Shown here in pieces: positions 15,325-28,900 of a DNA stretch of 64,000 nucleotides. Position 1 is the first letter of the stretch. Every line of letters starts with the position of its first letter. Under the pieces are notes generated by a model, which was given only the letters and a program-made list of their open reading frames with translations, did not search any database and was not told the DNA's origin. The position numbers and the translations under genes were made by a program. This DNA comes from Lineus longissimus (taxonomy: Eukaryota > Nemertea > Pilidiophora > Heteronemertea > Lineidae): assembly GCF_910592395.1 (NCBI RefSeq), contig NC_088316.1:930001-994000 (forward strand). The letters run 5' to 3'.

Positions 15325-16568
15325 CGTTTGCAAGAACCTTGATCCTTTCGTCTGGCTGACGTTGTTTAAACATTCCATATAGTGGTACTGGCAGTGTAGG
15401 AATAGGATTTCAAGAATGGCAGATCCTTCTTACAGGGGAGGTTAAAAAGTTAAAATCTAACCTGACAAAAACTGTAACCTCTATGGAGAGTGTGTCTACC
15501 TAGGAAAACTCAGAATTTTAAAATACGCCATATTGATATGAAGACTTATTTTCTTGACGTGTCTCATCCTTCTTCTTTCCTATCAGTATGATATGTAATC
15601 TTCAGCGACAAACAGAGGCTTAATGCAGAAAAAATCCTATCGACATTAGGTGTACTATCATACCTCCAGATACTCTATGGAGATCCCTTTTGACATTTGA
15701 TGACAAAAAACTGGCATATCATCCGTGGCTTCTTTACGTCGCCATGGTGATAAGCCTGACGACCATTAAAATGCTCCATTATTTATCTGTGGGAGTTGCC
15801 CTTTGTCAGTGTCAACACCTATATCATGTTAACCTGATAGCTTGTAAGAAAAAGATGGCATCTTTGACAGTTTTATGTGATGGGTTTGGCAGGTTCAGTT
15901 TGGTATCTGATGTGGTCTTAGGTCGTGCGTTTTCATCTCTGGCTTAGTTTTGGACCGATGCATTCTCGAATCAGATCGAAGGATATTCTCCCTGCCACTG
16001 ATCCACTAAATAGGGGTCGATCTCCATCACAGGGGACCAATCATAATGATCCTTACACTTATAAGATCCTAGGGTTAGTTGGGCAAATATCAGTGGCATT
16101 CCTTACACTTTCAAAAGATCATAATTCTATAGGTCAGTCATCATTATGGTATCAAACGATATTTCTCGCCGTGCAAACCGTGGGGGGATCATTCATAAGA
16201 GTTGCCTTTATTCTCGGGTAATGTTGTGCACACTGGGGGAAACGAGCGATTGGTTTGATACAATCTGAATGAGGTCATCCCCTCCCCCTGCCTTCCTGTC
16301 GAAAACACGTTCATTCGGTTCATATCAACAGCAAACTTTCACTGCATTTTCATAACAGCGTAACCCTGACCTACCGAAAAACAACTGCTTCTGAGTCAAA
16401 CCGTCTTGAACTTAGTCGGTATCAAGAATCTAATAACAAGTTTCAAAAAGTGAAATCCAGCGGGCACTTTTATTTCTGCAATTCATTGAATAACTCTGAA
16501 AAATATGTTCAAGTAAGACTTCCCGCATAAAGTCAACGATAAGTCCCGCTGACAGCACTTCGACCAAA

Positions 16569-16791
16569 TGTGACCCGCTCTACCAAAACTAGGCGCTTGT
16601 TGCATCTGAACTTGACAGGTTGATACGGACTTGTTGTTCATTTCCCTATTGTAGACCTTTTGTGAAATGTGACCAAATCAGTTTGTAATAGATTTCACAA
16701 AAGGTCTACAATAGGGAAATGAACAACAAGTCTGTATCAACCTGTCGAGTTCAGATGCGACAAGCGCCTAGTTTTGGTAGAGCGAGTCACA
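16569..16791. mobile_element. Foldback (palindromic) MITE-like element
   Basis: Two 100-bp arms, 16,569-16,668 and 16,692-16,791, are inverted copies differing at about four positions by eye. They are separated by a 23-base loop. The outer ends read TGTGACYCGCTCTACC. No clear target duplication is visible, so the exact boundary is uncertain. This structure is typical of short non-autonomous foldback DNA elements. It ends ~200 bp before the first Dachsous exon, and if transcribed would give a long hairpin RNA. Confidence 0.8.
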
Positions 16792-16816
16792 AATCTCAAA
16801 AATGTTGCTAATATTG

Positions 16817-16856
16817 ACTTCAGTGTTATTTCCAGGTGACCGGGCGGACCCTGATC
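16817..16856 (+). pseudogene. Degenerate copy of a Dachsous splice acceptor and exon start
   Basis: The stretch GACTTCAGTG...TTTCCAGGTGAC resembles the true acceptor and exon start about 160 bp downstream (16,974 onward), including the CCAG|GTGAC junction. Read in the equivalent frame it meets TAA after seven codons, so it cannot replace the real exon. It looks like a decayed local duplication of the intron-exon border. Confidence 0.5.
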
Positions 16857-16997
16857 TAAGCCTAGATTCCCTTGCCCTGTCGCCCTATCGCACTTCGAAA
16901 TCCATCTAGTTTTGTTCATAATTCGACTGAATCTTAAAAATAACTTGATCAATCTGTCTTCAGTTTGACTAATACAGACTTCAATTGTATTTTCCAG

Positions 16998-19900
16998 GTG
17001 ACGGCCACTGACCCCGACTGCGGTGTAAATGCTCAAGTCACATACGCAATCGACACAAACCTTGGCTTCCAGTATCCTGCTGAATTTTCAATCAACAACA
17101 AAACAGGGGATATTTGTGTTGTGAAACCTCTGGATTATGAGAAGAGGCAGATGTACGAATTCCGTGTGATAGCAAAAGATGCTGGTAAGTTTTTGAACAA
17201 AAAATAAAAAATTCAAGAACCAGCACTAAAAATTTCAAACATCGCAACTTGAGGACTGACTGCCAGATGACATTGTTCAAGCAGGGATATGCAGATGGTG
17301 CCACTTTTATAGAGTTTCAGTTGAACATAGGGTTGCCTGATACAGGGTGCAGGCAGTTCAGTGGCATTTGTTTATGCACAGTGCGACTGAAGACTAGCAG
17401 TAGTGAAGGGGTTAACAGAGGAATCGATGTTGTATGGTGGTTGGTGAACTGATGCCAATATTTTATTGAAAAGTCATTGAAATTCCAATGATTCACCAGG
17501 GATTGAAAATCACAATGCATCCTTTTGCCGAACGCCCTTCAATCTCACCAGACTCAGACAGAACACAGGGTTTCACGAGAAGTGTGTGAAACACATCATT
17601 CGTGTCATTTCCTATCTGACCTCTACGGGATTACACCAACTACTCGCCTCGCCACGGATGTGACCCCCTTTAAGAATAATCCACCCCAATTATCTGAGAC
17701 TGAAATCCACAATTTTCACTGTCGGTTAGGTAGGTCGGGCCGATTGTCATTGCTTAATGGTGCGATATGCCTCTCTGGCAGAGCACTGGTGACAATAGGC
17801 CTCCATAAGGATGGCCTGCCTGTCTGTTTACCCCTCCAGCATCAGGCTGATCTGCATAAATGAGACTGGGGAGATGAAGCAGCCGGGCCTTACGTATACA
17901 ACCCCTTGCCTCTGGGTAGCCCCCTTGACCCAGAGAGAGCTATTTTGAGCCTCATCTGAATTTCATTTTGTTGATGCTCTCGGTGTTCTGTACATTGATT
18001 CTTGATCCTTCTTTGGGGAAACCAAGCATGTGTCTCAAAAAAACCTGGCCGTCTTTTCGAATTGGATTTCCGAGCAGAGATGATAGATGTTGAGATGAAA
18101 CAAAGGGAATTCATTCAATTTCTTCTTCTGAGGCTTAAAATCAAAATGCACATATTTGGGTCAATTGGGAGTCAGGTCTGCCCCCTGGTGTTCATGAGGT
18201 GAGATTGATGTCACATTTGTGTCAGGGCTGATGAACCAATGAACACTACCTGACTATCATGTGTCTGACGGAAAGACAAAAGATTGAAGAAGTAATGGAA
18301 TTGGCCAATGCTTTAGATAACTTCAGTCTGCTAATGACTAATAGAAAATCAATGTGCGTTAATAACGGTTTCACGTGCAACAAAAGTCATTGAATAATGA
18401 GGGCGAATATTTTCTAATGTGGTAAGCTGTTATTGGACTAGAGTTGAGTTGCCATATTGCACACATACTTAATCTACACTATATTAAGATACATTATTCT
18501 GTGCCCTGTATTGGTCTTTATTGCCATTCTATTTGAGTTACACACAGATCTGCCCAGCGCACAAAGGGGAGATTTTCTATTTGAGAATGTATTGTCCAGG
18601 CGACCAACTGGTTTGGCCCTTGGGCTGTGTGAACAAGATTATGTGTTCAGTTTGGTGAATGGGTTTCAAATGAAACCATTTAAAGGTAATCTCCACTCTC
18701 AAATGAAACCGAGTTAAAGGTAAGCTCGACTCTCAGCCACTTGAAGGCCATTACACACCAAAGCCACAATGATTGAGTCACCAGTTGGATAAATTATCCG
18801 CTACACCACACAAGCCTGTGATATGCAAATAGAGATGACCATATCATTATTTTCATGTTCTCTACTTTTGCCAGACCACGTTTTGATAAATGTCTCCATC
18901 ACATTAGGTCGATGCCCATCGAGCGTCTCACTATCCCTTTGATCTTAGCGAGGCGTTACTAATTAATAAATGTGTCGTTAATTACTAAACTGCCCATTGT
19001 TATTGCCATATTGACTGAATATCGATGACGGGTGAACTCACACATTTCTTGGTGATTAATGTTCATTATTGGCATATTGATTTCATTTCTCAGCTCAGGC
19101 AGAGTTCAGGTTCAACTTTATACCGGGCGAATGAGCTGTCTTACAATGTTCTTCTCCTTATGCATCAGCCTTGTGAGAAACCACTTTATTTTTGGCAATT
19201 TTCATGATTTAGGAGACAAACTTGAAGATGTAACCTGTTCAGATTAGTCAACCACCTTGACCACATGCATCACTCCATCGGAAGTTGACTTTGTAGATAT
19301 TACAAGACAAAAAACAGATTTACCATGGGCAGCTTTAACATGGGCAGCTTTACCATGGGCAGATTTACCATGAGTAGCTTTACCGTGGGCAGCTTTACAA
19401 TGGGCAACTTTACCATGAGTAGCTTTACCATGAGCAGCTTTACCATGGGCAGTTTTACCATGGGCAGCTTTACCGTGGGCAGCTTTACCATGGGCAGCTT
19501 TACTATGAGTAGCTTTACCATGGGCAGCTTTTCCCTGTATGTTTTTATGGCACACCCCAGTGTAAATCTGGTAAACTGTACATTTCTGTTGTTTTGGTCA
19601 GTCCATATTCTTACCCATGTTGACACTGGTCATGACTGCTTGTTGACACAATGGCTGGAATGTCCAAACCCATTATTTAGTGTCCCTTGTTTTTAATAGC
19701 TAGCGGCTAGCCAGAATAGCGGTGGCTTCAGTGTGCCATTATTCCATTGGCTGTGAGTCAAGTTCTTGTTGTATCGGTGTTATTATGTCATAATGCTGCG
19801 CTGGAGGGCTCGGACCTTTAAATCAGTATGGCTGACCTACCAAATGTCTGGGGTTTGCCCCCTTTTTTAACAGGGTGGACAGGTGTCAGTCTTGCATTTT

Positions 19901-22900
19901 GGACTTCTTTAACAAAATAAAATGTGGTCAAGTCATTCTCCTTCGAGAATTTTGATTCAAGGGCCGCAATCGACAGAAGTTGGGACAAAAATTTCAAGAT
20001 TTTGGACCCATTTATCCATTTATGCATGTACATGAATAAGCACCAACATGTGAATGTGTAACTAGCTACAAATTCTGGAAATCAGCCAAAAAGCAGTTTC
20101 TGGTGTTCCTCAAAATGACATTGTGTCAAAGAAATAGGAGCCCAGAAAGGGGTTGAATTGCTTCATATTCATAAGTGGTTTTGAATATCAGACGTGTCTG
20201 GATGACCAACAATCGGGCAGCTGTTATCGGTATGATATGCGCCAGACAGCAGGTCAACTAGCTACTAGAGTTACATGATGATTTGAATATCTCGATAATG
20301 AATAGACCCCTCAGCGTGGAATTTTAATGATACACACTGGAGTTTTCTGGAAGGGGCATTTTTTGCATTCCTTGACTAGTGTTTATCTTGTTGCAAAGGT
20401 TTTAGCAAAATACCGGATGAAATTTCATGACTGAGATTGAATCTGATAACACTGATGCTCGAAATGATTCCCGGAGTTTTTGTCGAAAATTCTGTGCAAA
20501 TTCTTCGAAATTCCTCCAAGGTAACACTATACAAAAGAGGGATTCGAGATCTCATTTCATTATTTGAAGATTAGATTTCGTTGACACGCCTTTCAAGCTG
20601 ATGACCAGCTTCACAAAAGATCCTTAGACTGCCATGTTTTGTCAAGAATACACTGTTGGGGTCCGTGGTATTGTTAGCGTAGCTGTGGGGAGTCATGACC
20701 TCTGTCTATTAGCAAATGATGTACCACACACTACGCTCATTATGATCAAACTTCATCTGAGGTTTTCAGCGATCGCCTCTCCCGGATTTGGCTTGCAAAG
20801 TGTGCTATCCCTGTCTCGGTGGAAAGCTCACCGTGCAGTCAGAAGCACCCATGCATTAGAGCTTACCCTGTAAAAGCCTATGAGATTTCAAAATCAACTT
20901 TCTGCACCACAGAGACAGCTTCTTGGTAGAAAAAGTGGTTGAAAATGAACGGAATAGTCTTGCACTCAGTACACTTAGAAACTTCTTGTTTGGAAACTGA
21001 AATGTCATTCCCACAAACATTCGTGTTTTTTAAAGTGTTTGTCTGGGAAAGGTCTTGTATATGTAGACATTGTCTATTTCTTTTCAAGTTGCTGTGACTC
21101 GACTCATAAGAACTTCAGTGCAGCTGACCTTTCAGTTGAAAAACAATCTCCTGTTGAGCGAAAATGACATTATTTTACCAGTCTCCAGCGTTACTTTACT
21201 GGTGAAGTTTCTTCCTGATTTGGTGCTTCTTGTTAGGTTTTTGTAATGAAACTAATTATGAAGAGAGAAATGAAACAACAGATAAAAGGATATCAACCCC
21301 AGTTTCAGTTGAGTTGTAAGTGGCTCGACTACACATATCATGTTACATTTGGTTAAAGTGAATAATAATTGGTTTAGGATAGAGGAAGCCTTTATATCAT
21401 AGAGACAGGTCCTCAAAGGCTGCGATGATATATAGTTCATGTTGTCGAATGTGACCTGAAACTGTTCACTTTTCATACATGACATGAACAACCAAACAGC
21501 TGGCTACATATGCTTCATGATGTCATTTTTCACCCTCGCGTCGTGTTTTCAGGCATAATTCTAAATTCTAATTGTCCTCATCGCACCAGCACAGCCAGTG
21601 CCATCTTGTCAACATCAAAGGCATCATCAGCGCCCCCCTACCCCAGGAATAAACACGTTGACATTCTGCGGATGCAGTCAACTGTCTGTGGCTGCATTCG
21701 ATGCTCGCAGCGATAACGCGCATAATTAAAAGCCAGAAAATACCCGAATTGATTCCGGTAAATTAAACGTGCAGAATGTGCTGTGCTAAAACGATACCTT
21801 GTAAGTCTCTTCTGGCTCAAATTGAGCGATCGCAAACATATTGGTTGCACAATTAGTGTAATCTTGCGGGGCCAGGTCCCCTTGTCAGAATCATTTCATG
21901 CCATGTGCATTTGTTATGAAGAGGGGTGATGAAGTTGTGAGCGGACAATATCTTGTTTCATGTTGGATTCAGTTTGTTTCCTGGCACATATAACCCACTA
22001 TGCTGAATCTTGCACTGAGACGATTTCAGCCTGGCATAGAGAATGTGATGGACATCTTTCTTGTTGTCTTCGTTTTCCTATATTTTCTGTTGGGAGGGTT
22101 TATGGCATGCCACTACTGGGCAAAACTTGAGGTCATTGGCGTATCCCGCAGCTGAGGAGGGGGAAGGTACCATGAGAAAAACTGGGTTCAAAATAAACTT
22201 CTGTTCGTTCTGGCCCTCAGGTCCTCAGAGGAACATAGACAATGCCCTTTTTTCTTTTCAAACAAATATTTCACAAAAATCTTATTTTTCGTATATTTCA
22301 GATGGTCTTGATACGACGTCCATGGTCAAGATATCAGTGGAGGATGTCAACGATAATCGGCCAGTCTTCTATCCGAGTCAATACAGCGTTAATCTTGGGA
22401 CCAACAGCCAATCAGGGAAGGAGGTGGTCGCCGTACGCGCTACTGATCCCGACTCGAAACAATATGGCGTCATTACGTATAGGATTGTCTCAGGGAACAC
22501 GAATATTTTCACCATTGATCCAGGCACTGGTATGTTTATCTTTAAGTTTCTCCTTTTAGTTTACATTTGAGTTTATGTTGATGTTTATGCTGTGCAAAAG
22601 GTCAAAAATAAAAGTCTGTCATTTTGAAGCCGGTCTCCTCATTACTGCTCTATCACTTATTGTCGGTTTCTTCCTTCCTCAGGTGTGATCAAACTCCTGG
22701 CCTCGCCCGGCAACCAAGCTCGAGTCTACCAGCTACGCATCTCGGCTACAGATGGTGGCGCCCTCACATCCATCGTGAATGCCATCGTCGATATCAGCGT
22801 GATTGATCCGTCCCAACAACCACCTGTGTTCAAGACTGCTTTGTACCGTTTCCAAGTGAACGAAGCCGCCCAGATCAACGATCCGGTTGGAACTGTCCGC

Positions 22901-25900
22901 GCGGACCAATCTTCAGGTGGGTGAAGAGAATTTTCAAAGAGGCTCCCCTAGTGTTGTAATTTGTGAACTTGGGCAGATATTCTTGTCTTACCTGACAAAA
23001 ATTGAGGAAATTTTGTTGAACTGGTCTGTTTTATCAACATTTCTTCAAGATTTCTCGCCCAAACTTTACTTTTTCTAAAAGGATGGGTAGTACAGTGTCT
23101 GCTAAAGTCAGGATATTGGAAAAAATGACAAGAATATACTCCAAAACTGAGAAAATATCGGAAAAAATACTCAAATATCCAGTTGGGATGATAATTGGAT
23201 ATTTCTCAGGTTAGCAGTTCTGCAAAACTTTACTTGAGTATAACTGTGACGTGGTAATTGCTCTTCCAGGGAGTGGTGCTATTTCGTACTCCATTGAGGC
23301 AGGCGACCCTGAGGATTACTTCCGCATTGATTCGAGCTCCGGTGACATCAAGATCAAACGGTCTCTGGACCACGAGATACATCCGTACGTCCTGCTCAGC
23401 ATCCAGGCTCAAAGCGGCAATCCACCGTCCTATGGCAAAGCACAGGTAAGAAATTTATCATATTCATGTTTTCACATTCTTAGTACAGTTGGAATCCCCC
23501 TTAAAAGGGTTTTGCAATTTCAATTTGGCCAAAATTTTAGTCAAAATTTCAACTGAGTGGTAACTGAGTAAAATGTTCTTGATGTCATTCGACTCATCAT
23601 CTTCCATTTCTGTGTTCTTCAAGGTCAACGTCACTGTCCTTGATGTGAATGACAACAAACCTCAGTTTGCCATCAGTAGAATCGAAATTCCCGTCAAGGA
23701 GAATGTGAAATCGACCGTGGCCATTTACCAGGCGTACGCCATCGATAAGGATAGTGGCGATAAGGGCAAGGTGCGATATAATTTGAAAGTCAACCCGGAT
23801 GGTGTGTTCAAAATCGACGCAGTCACCGGCGAAGTTACCGTCCAAAAGCCCATGGATTACGAGACAAAGAAGAAGTACACGTTGGTAGTCCGCGCGCGTG
23901 ATCTCGGGTCACAGCCCCAGGAGGCGGACATGACACTTGTCATCAATGTCCAGGATGTTAACGATAATAAACCACTTTTCACGGAGCAGGACTACAGGGT
24001 GGTTCTGAATGAAAACACACCAGTGAACACAAAGTTTAAACAGCTCAATACCACAGATCGCGACACAGGAAATAACGCAAGGATCATTTACCGGCTTGCG
24101 GAAACGAATCAGAAGTTTGGCATCTTCCCCGAGAACGGGTTTCTCTACGTGAAGCAGGCTTTAGATCGCGAGGATCAGAATCAGTACGTTTTGTCGGTTA
24201 TCGCGGTCGATAATGGTTCGCCACAACTCTCGGCGTACACAACCGTAACCATCGATCTCATCGACGTGAATGACAACACACCGGTCTTTGACAACAAGCG
24301 GTACGACTTCAGTGTGAACGAAAACAGCCCTCAAGGTGCCGAGGTCGGGACAGTCATTGCCAAAGATGCTGATTCAGGACAAAACGCAGACATACGCTAC
24401 ACGTTTGTAGGCTCAAGCCAAAAATTCACCATCGATAGTAAAAGTGGCAAAATCACAACAAAGAACGCCCTCGATCGCGAAGCCCAGGAACTATTCTCTG
24501 TGACTGTTGTCGCCCGGGATCGAGGAGATCCGATTCTCAGCTCGTCGGTTGATGTACGCATCGTTGTTAACGATGTCAATGATAACAGTCCATCATTCGT
24601 ACGGAGTGGAAACTACGTTGTTGGAGTCTGGGAGAATCGGCCGAAGGGAACGACGGTCATACAAGTGACGGCCACGGATGTGGACAAAGGAGCCAATGGG
24701 AGAGTGTCCTACTATCTTCGTAAGTCTTTTATTATCATAATATCTTTAAATCTAACAGGGAACTTTAATGGCTAGAGTTTGTATTGTACAGGCTCTTGAA
24801 CCAGGTAATTTCGAAAAATTTGGGAAATAGTAATCTGATTCTGCTGGACTTGAAGGTCTCATGACCAGTGTGGTGCAGACACCAACTTCTGCTTGCAGGC
24901 AAATCTTTTCCTGGACCCTGATCCCAATTGTTCAAAACTAGCTTTTTCACTAACGCTGGCGTTACCCTCACTTGGCGTTAAGTCTTTACTGAAGGAGGTG
25001 ACACCAAGTTCACTCAAAGCCGAAGGTGTCTGTCAATGTTGATGTAAGCCAATGGGTCACTCCAATCAAACTGCAACAATCGGTTCCATAAGATATGTTC
25101 CGTTCTCTCTGCAGGAGACTCCAGTTCCATTCCCTTCGTCATCGATGATCAAACCGGTTGGATCACCACCCGCGAGGAACTCGATCATGAGAAGCGCTCT
25201 AAGTATGTCCTGACAGTCGTGGCCAGAGATAGCGGGAATCCTCGGCGTGAGTCCACGAGGACTGTAGAAGTTAATGTTCTTGACGACAATGATGACGGCC
25301 CAGCCTTCCCGTCACCCGAGATGACATTCCAAGTTGTGGAAAACGTCCCAGAAGGCACCAACGTTGGGAAAGTCATAGCCCGAGATGGGGACTCCGGTGA
25401 AAATGGCCGTGTGACGTATTATATTGTTGGCGGGAACATCATGGGGATTTTCGGTATCAATATGTCGGATGGGCAGATTTATACGGTGCGGAATCTGGAT
25501 TATGAGGCACGCTCGTCCCATTTGCTGTCGATTAAGGCTAAAGACAACAGTCTTTTGAATCCGAAGAGTAGCATCATGACAGTGCGAATCGTTGTCCTGG
25601 ACTTGAATGATAACGCACCGATCTTCAGCGCTGATTATGTCACCATAACGGTGCCAGAAAACTCACCTCCTGGACGCAGTATCTGGACATTCAGCGCATC
25701 AGATCGTGACTCTGGTATCAATGGGACTGTGCGTTATCGTATAAAGAGCATGTCCCCTGACGGTGACTATTTCACCATTGATGCTGTCAGTGGAGAACTG
25801 AAAACGAAATCCAAACTTGACCATGAACAGCTGAAAGAGATGTCTATCATCATCGAAGCGAGCGATCAAGGCCCGCAGGCGACGCGTCATGTGACGGCTA

Positions 25901-28900
25901 TCACGGTCCGCGTCCTCATCCAGGATTTGAACGACAACAAACCCGTGTTTCTCTCCAAGGACGTTGTTCACGTGATGGAGGACGAACCTGTTGGATTCCC
26001 GATGTTACACGTGTTGGCATCTGACATCGACTCTGGCGAGAATGGCCGTGTCACGTACAGCATCGTCAAGGGCAACGAGGATGGACATTTTGCTCTTCAA
26101 GAAACAACAGGTTGGTAGACGAAATATTAGGCTAATTAGTATAATTGGAGTAGAATCTGGGAGAGCTTGAACTCATTGACAATATATTGATTCCTCTTGA
26201 TATGAAACATAAGAATTTTCTTGAAAATCATCTATGAAATATGTGTCTCGTCCTTCCAGGCCTCCTGACCATCGCCAGAGCACTTGACCACGAAACCAAG
26301 CAACAATTCCAGCTGAACATCACGGCGTCCGACCACGGCCACCAACCGAACGTCGTCTGGCAGACACTGGTTGTGAATCTTGAAGATGTCAACGACAACC
26401 CGCCTCATTTCCAGCATTCCATCTATTATGCCAACGTCTCGGAGAATGCGAATCCGAATCGGTACATCGTGACGATTCATGCCACAGATAATGATACTGG
26501 TAGGAGCAGTTTAATGTACTTCTCTTGTTGGTACACTTGACCTAGCAGGGTTAACATTCGCAGGATTCTAACCTAGTGTGAAAGATGAAGTCCTCTGCTC
26601 AAATCAAATCTTTTGATGAATTTGCCAATTGGTATGTCAGATAGCTGCTTATAGGAAAACCTTTATCACTTACTTTATTTCCAGGCACCAATGCGGAGCT
26701 TTTCTACCTCATCCCCAGTGGGATTGCTGAAAACAAGTTTGCAGTCAACAATCAGACTGGTGTAGTCACGACCGCCAAGGTCCTTGACCGTGAGGAGCTC
26801 AGTTCGTACATCATAACAGGTATGTAGTCGGGCAAGTCACTTATCTTCTATTTCTTCTACATGTGCTCTTGTGTCCATTCGTTGGTGCCACTTCGTAAAG
26901 CAACCTGCAGACAGCGGTTTAAATCGTTGTGTCCTGTTATCATGACCTCAGGAGGAGGAGACCGATGACCTAGGGGGTAATCCTACGCTGTCGAAGAGAG
27001 TCGATCTGTCAGGTGAGTGTACCGGGACTGATCGGGGAATCTAACCCGGGACCTCAGAGGTACCAGGTGCTGATGTTTACCCTGCCCCACACTGACTGCC
27101 AGAAATCATTTAATGATGACAAATCTCTCTATTTGTAGCGTATGTGCGAGATGGAGCCTTCCCGGCAAAGTATGACACAACGACTCTCATGCTCAATGTC
27201 CTGGATATGAACGACAACAAACCGGTCTTCCAAACCAGTTCGTACGTACTCCGCGTCCCAGAAGGCAAAGCATTTGTCGGCATTCATACGGTAGCGGCCG
27301 TGGACATGGACACTGGCAAGAACGGTCAAGTGAGATACTCAATAACTGGTGAGTGTGAACATTTACTGAGCTTAGCGTCATTTCATGTTTCAAGTCCGAG
27401 TCCAATGTCTGATTCTAGTTATTATTATTGATATTCCTGTTGTTTACAGCGGGCAACAACGACAACAAGTTCATTCTCGACGCCGTCACCGGGGTGCTGT
27501 CCTGCTCTGCGCTGGATCGTGAGACCGTTGCCTCCTATAACCTGACCATCACCGCTAAAGACAACAGTGATAACCCCATGTCAAGCACGTCGCAAATCAT
27601 CGTCCAAGTTCTCGACCAAAATGACAACAGTCCTCAATTCAGCCAGACGAGTTATACCAAAGTTTTACCAGAGAACGTTGCGCTTGGTGCACCGGTCTTG
27701 ACGGTATCAGCGTCCGATCGTGACGAAGCAGAGAATGCCAAAGTGACGTATTCATTGGGGAATGATACAGACGGCATGTTCACCATTGATAGTGAGTCTG
27801 GTGTCATCAAGACGACTGGGTAGGTGTTCTCTTATTCAACGCTATTTGGGTCGTAATTGTCACCTTCGAAAAATGACTAAAGGTTCTGTAGCAGATTACA
27901 AAACTTTGTTAGGACAATAAGTTCTAGCAGGTTTACACTGTATTCACTTAATGGCAACAAAAATATTGTAGAAAACGATATTGAAGTGAATTTGCTGCAA
28001 GGATAAGTTGATAAATGATCAAGTCAACAATTGAATCAATTTCTTATCTTTCTTGCATCGTTTTTCCAGTCTCTTTGACCGAGAGAAGAGAGACAGGTTC
28101 TCCTTTGTTGTCATGGCGACTGACGGAGGCCTCTATGGTCCCAGAAATAGCACCGTCAGTGTTGATGTGACGATATCTGATGTCAATGATAACCCGCCCG
28201 TGTTCGAAAAGGTACCATACACAGCCAATATTCTGCAGAGTCAGCCGGTGGGCAGGTCCATACTACAGGTGAGCATGGTGATCTCAGACCTTTTTCATTA
28301 TAATCTGTTCATGTGACAATACTGTGATGTGTGCTCTGGTCAGACCATCCAATCACTTCTTCCCTTAGGGGTACCCATGATCTGATGGTGAGTTCAGTGC
28401 TGGCCCTCACTTAAGTGTGCAACACTCTCTAATATCTTCTCTTCGTCTTTCCTTGCAGGTTAAGGCCACTGACCCAGACGTCGGCAGCAACGCAGTCATC
28501 ATGTACAGCTTATCCACGTCGACATCGTACTTCAGCCTCGATCCATCCTCCGGCGTAATCAAGACCACACGTGCCCTGGATAACTCGGCAATCAGTTTCC
28601 ACACCCTGACGATTGTTGCGCGGGACGGGGGCAACCCACAACTCTCCTCCCAAGGAATGGTAGAGATCCGTGTCGGGAGCCCCTCAGGACCAACCGTTCG
28701 TTTCGAGAACTCGGTTTATAATACGAGTATTAACGAGGGATCACCACAATGGACGACGGTCAAAAAGGTGACGGCAAACTATGTCAGTGGATCTGGCGGG
28801 ACGATCAGTTACACCATAGCCAGCGGTAATGAGGACAATGCCTTCATGATAACGACAAATGGTAAGCCGACATCTTTGAAGAACGATTCTCTTCAGTCGT

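Larger units (their letters stand above)
1..16997. other. No supported gene; possible large 5' intron of Dachsous or intergenic
   Basis: I found no reading frame here with a recognisable domain and no exon encoding cadherin repeats, although the first exon at 16,998 is clearly internal to a gene. The stretch is AT-rich with short homopolymers (a C-run near 109-121, a G-run near 13,047), SINE-like pieces near 8,650 and 13,930, a direct-repeat pair near 1,813 and 1,982, and a foldback element just before the first Dachsous exon. It may be a single very long intron, since about five cadherin repeats and the signal peptide must be encoded upstream. RNA evidence would be needed to tell intron from spacer. 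Confidence 0.6.
17185..22301 (+). other. Dachsous intron (5.1 kb)
   Basis: The donor GTAAGT at 17,185 and the acceptor TTTCAG before 22,302 join in phase 1 and restore a continuous cadherin repeat across the gap. Inside I see the 15-bp minisatellite near 19,320, a ~40-bp tandem duplication near 18,665-18,736, and no other supported gene. Confidence 0.85.

Noticed and set aside
15925-16221. 98-codon plus-strand ORF before the foldback element
   Set aside because: No domain recognised, and it contains imperfect local repeats (CCTTACACTT); probably chance.
16965-17207. ATG at 16,965 as the Dachsous start codon
   Set aside because: It lies in the intron before a good acceptor (TTTTCCAG), and the coding similarity begins only at 16,998 in mid-repeat.
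19244-19696. ORFs with AHGKA, MVKLP and MGSFT repeats
   Set aside because: They are translations of a 15-bp minisatellite in an intron, open in several frames and on both strands.
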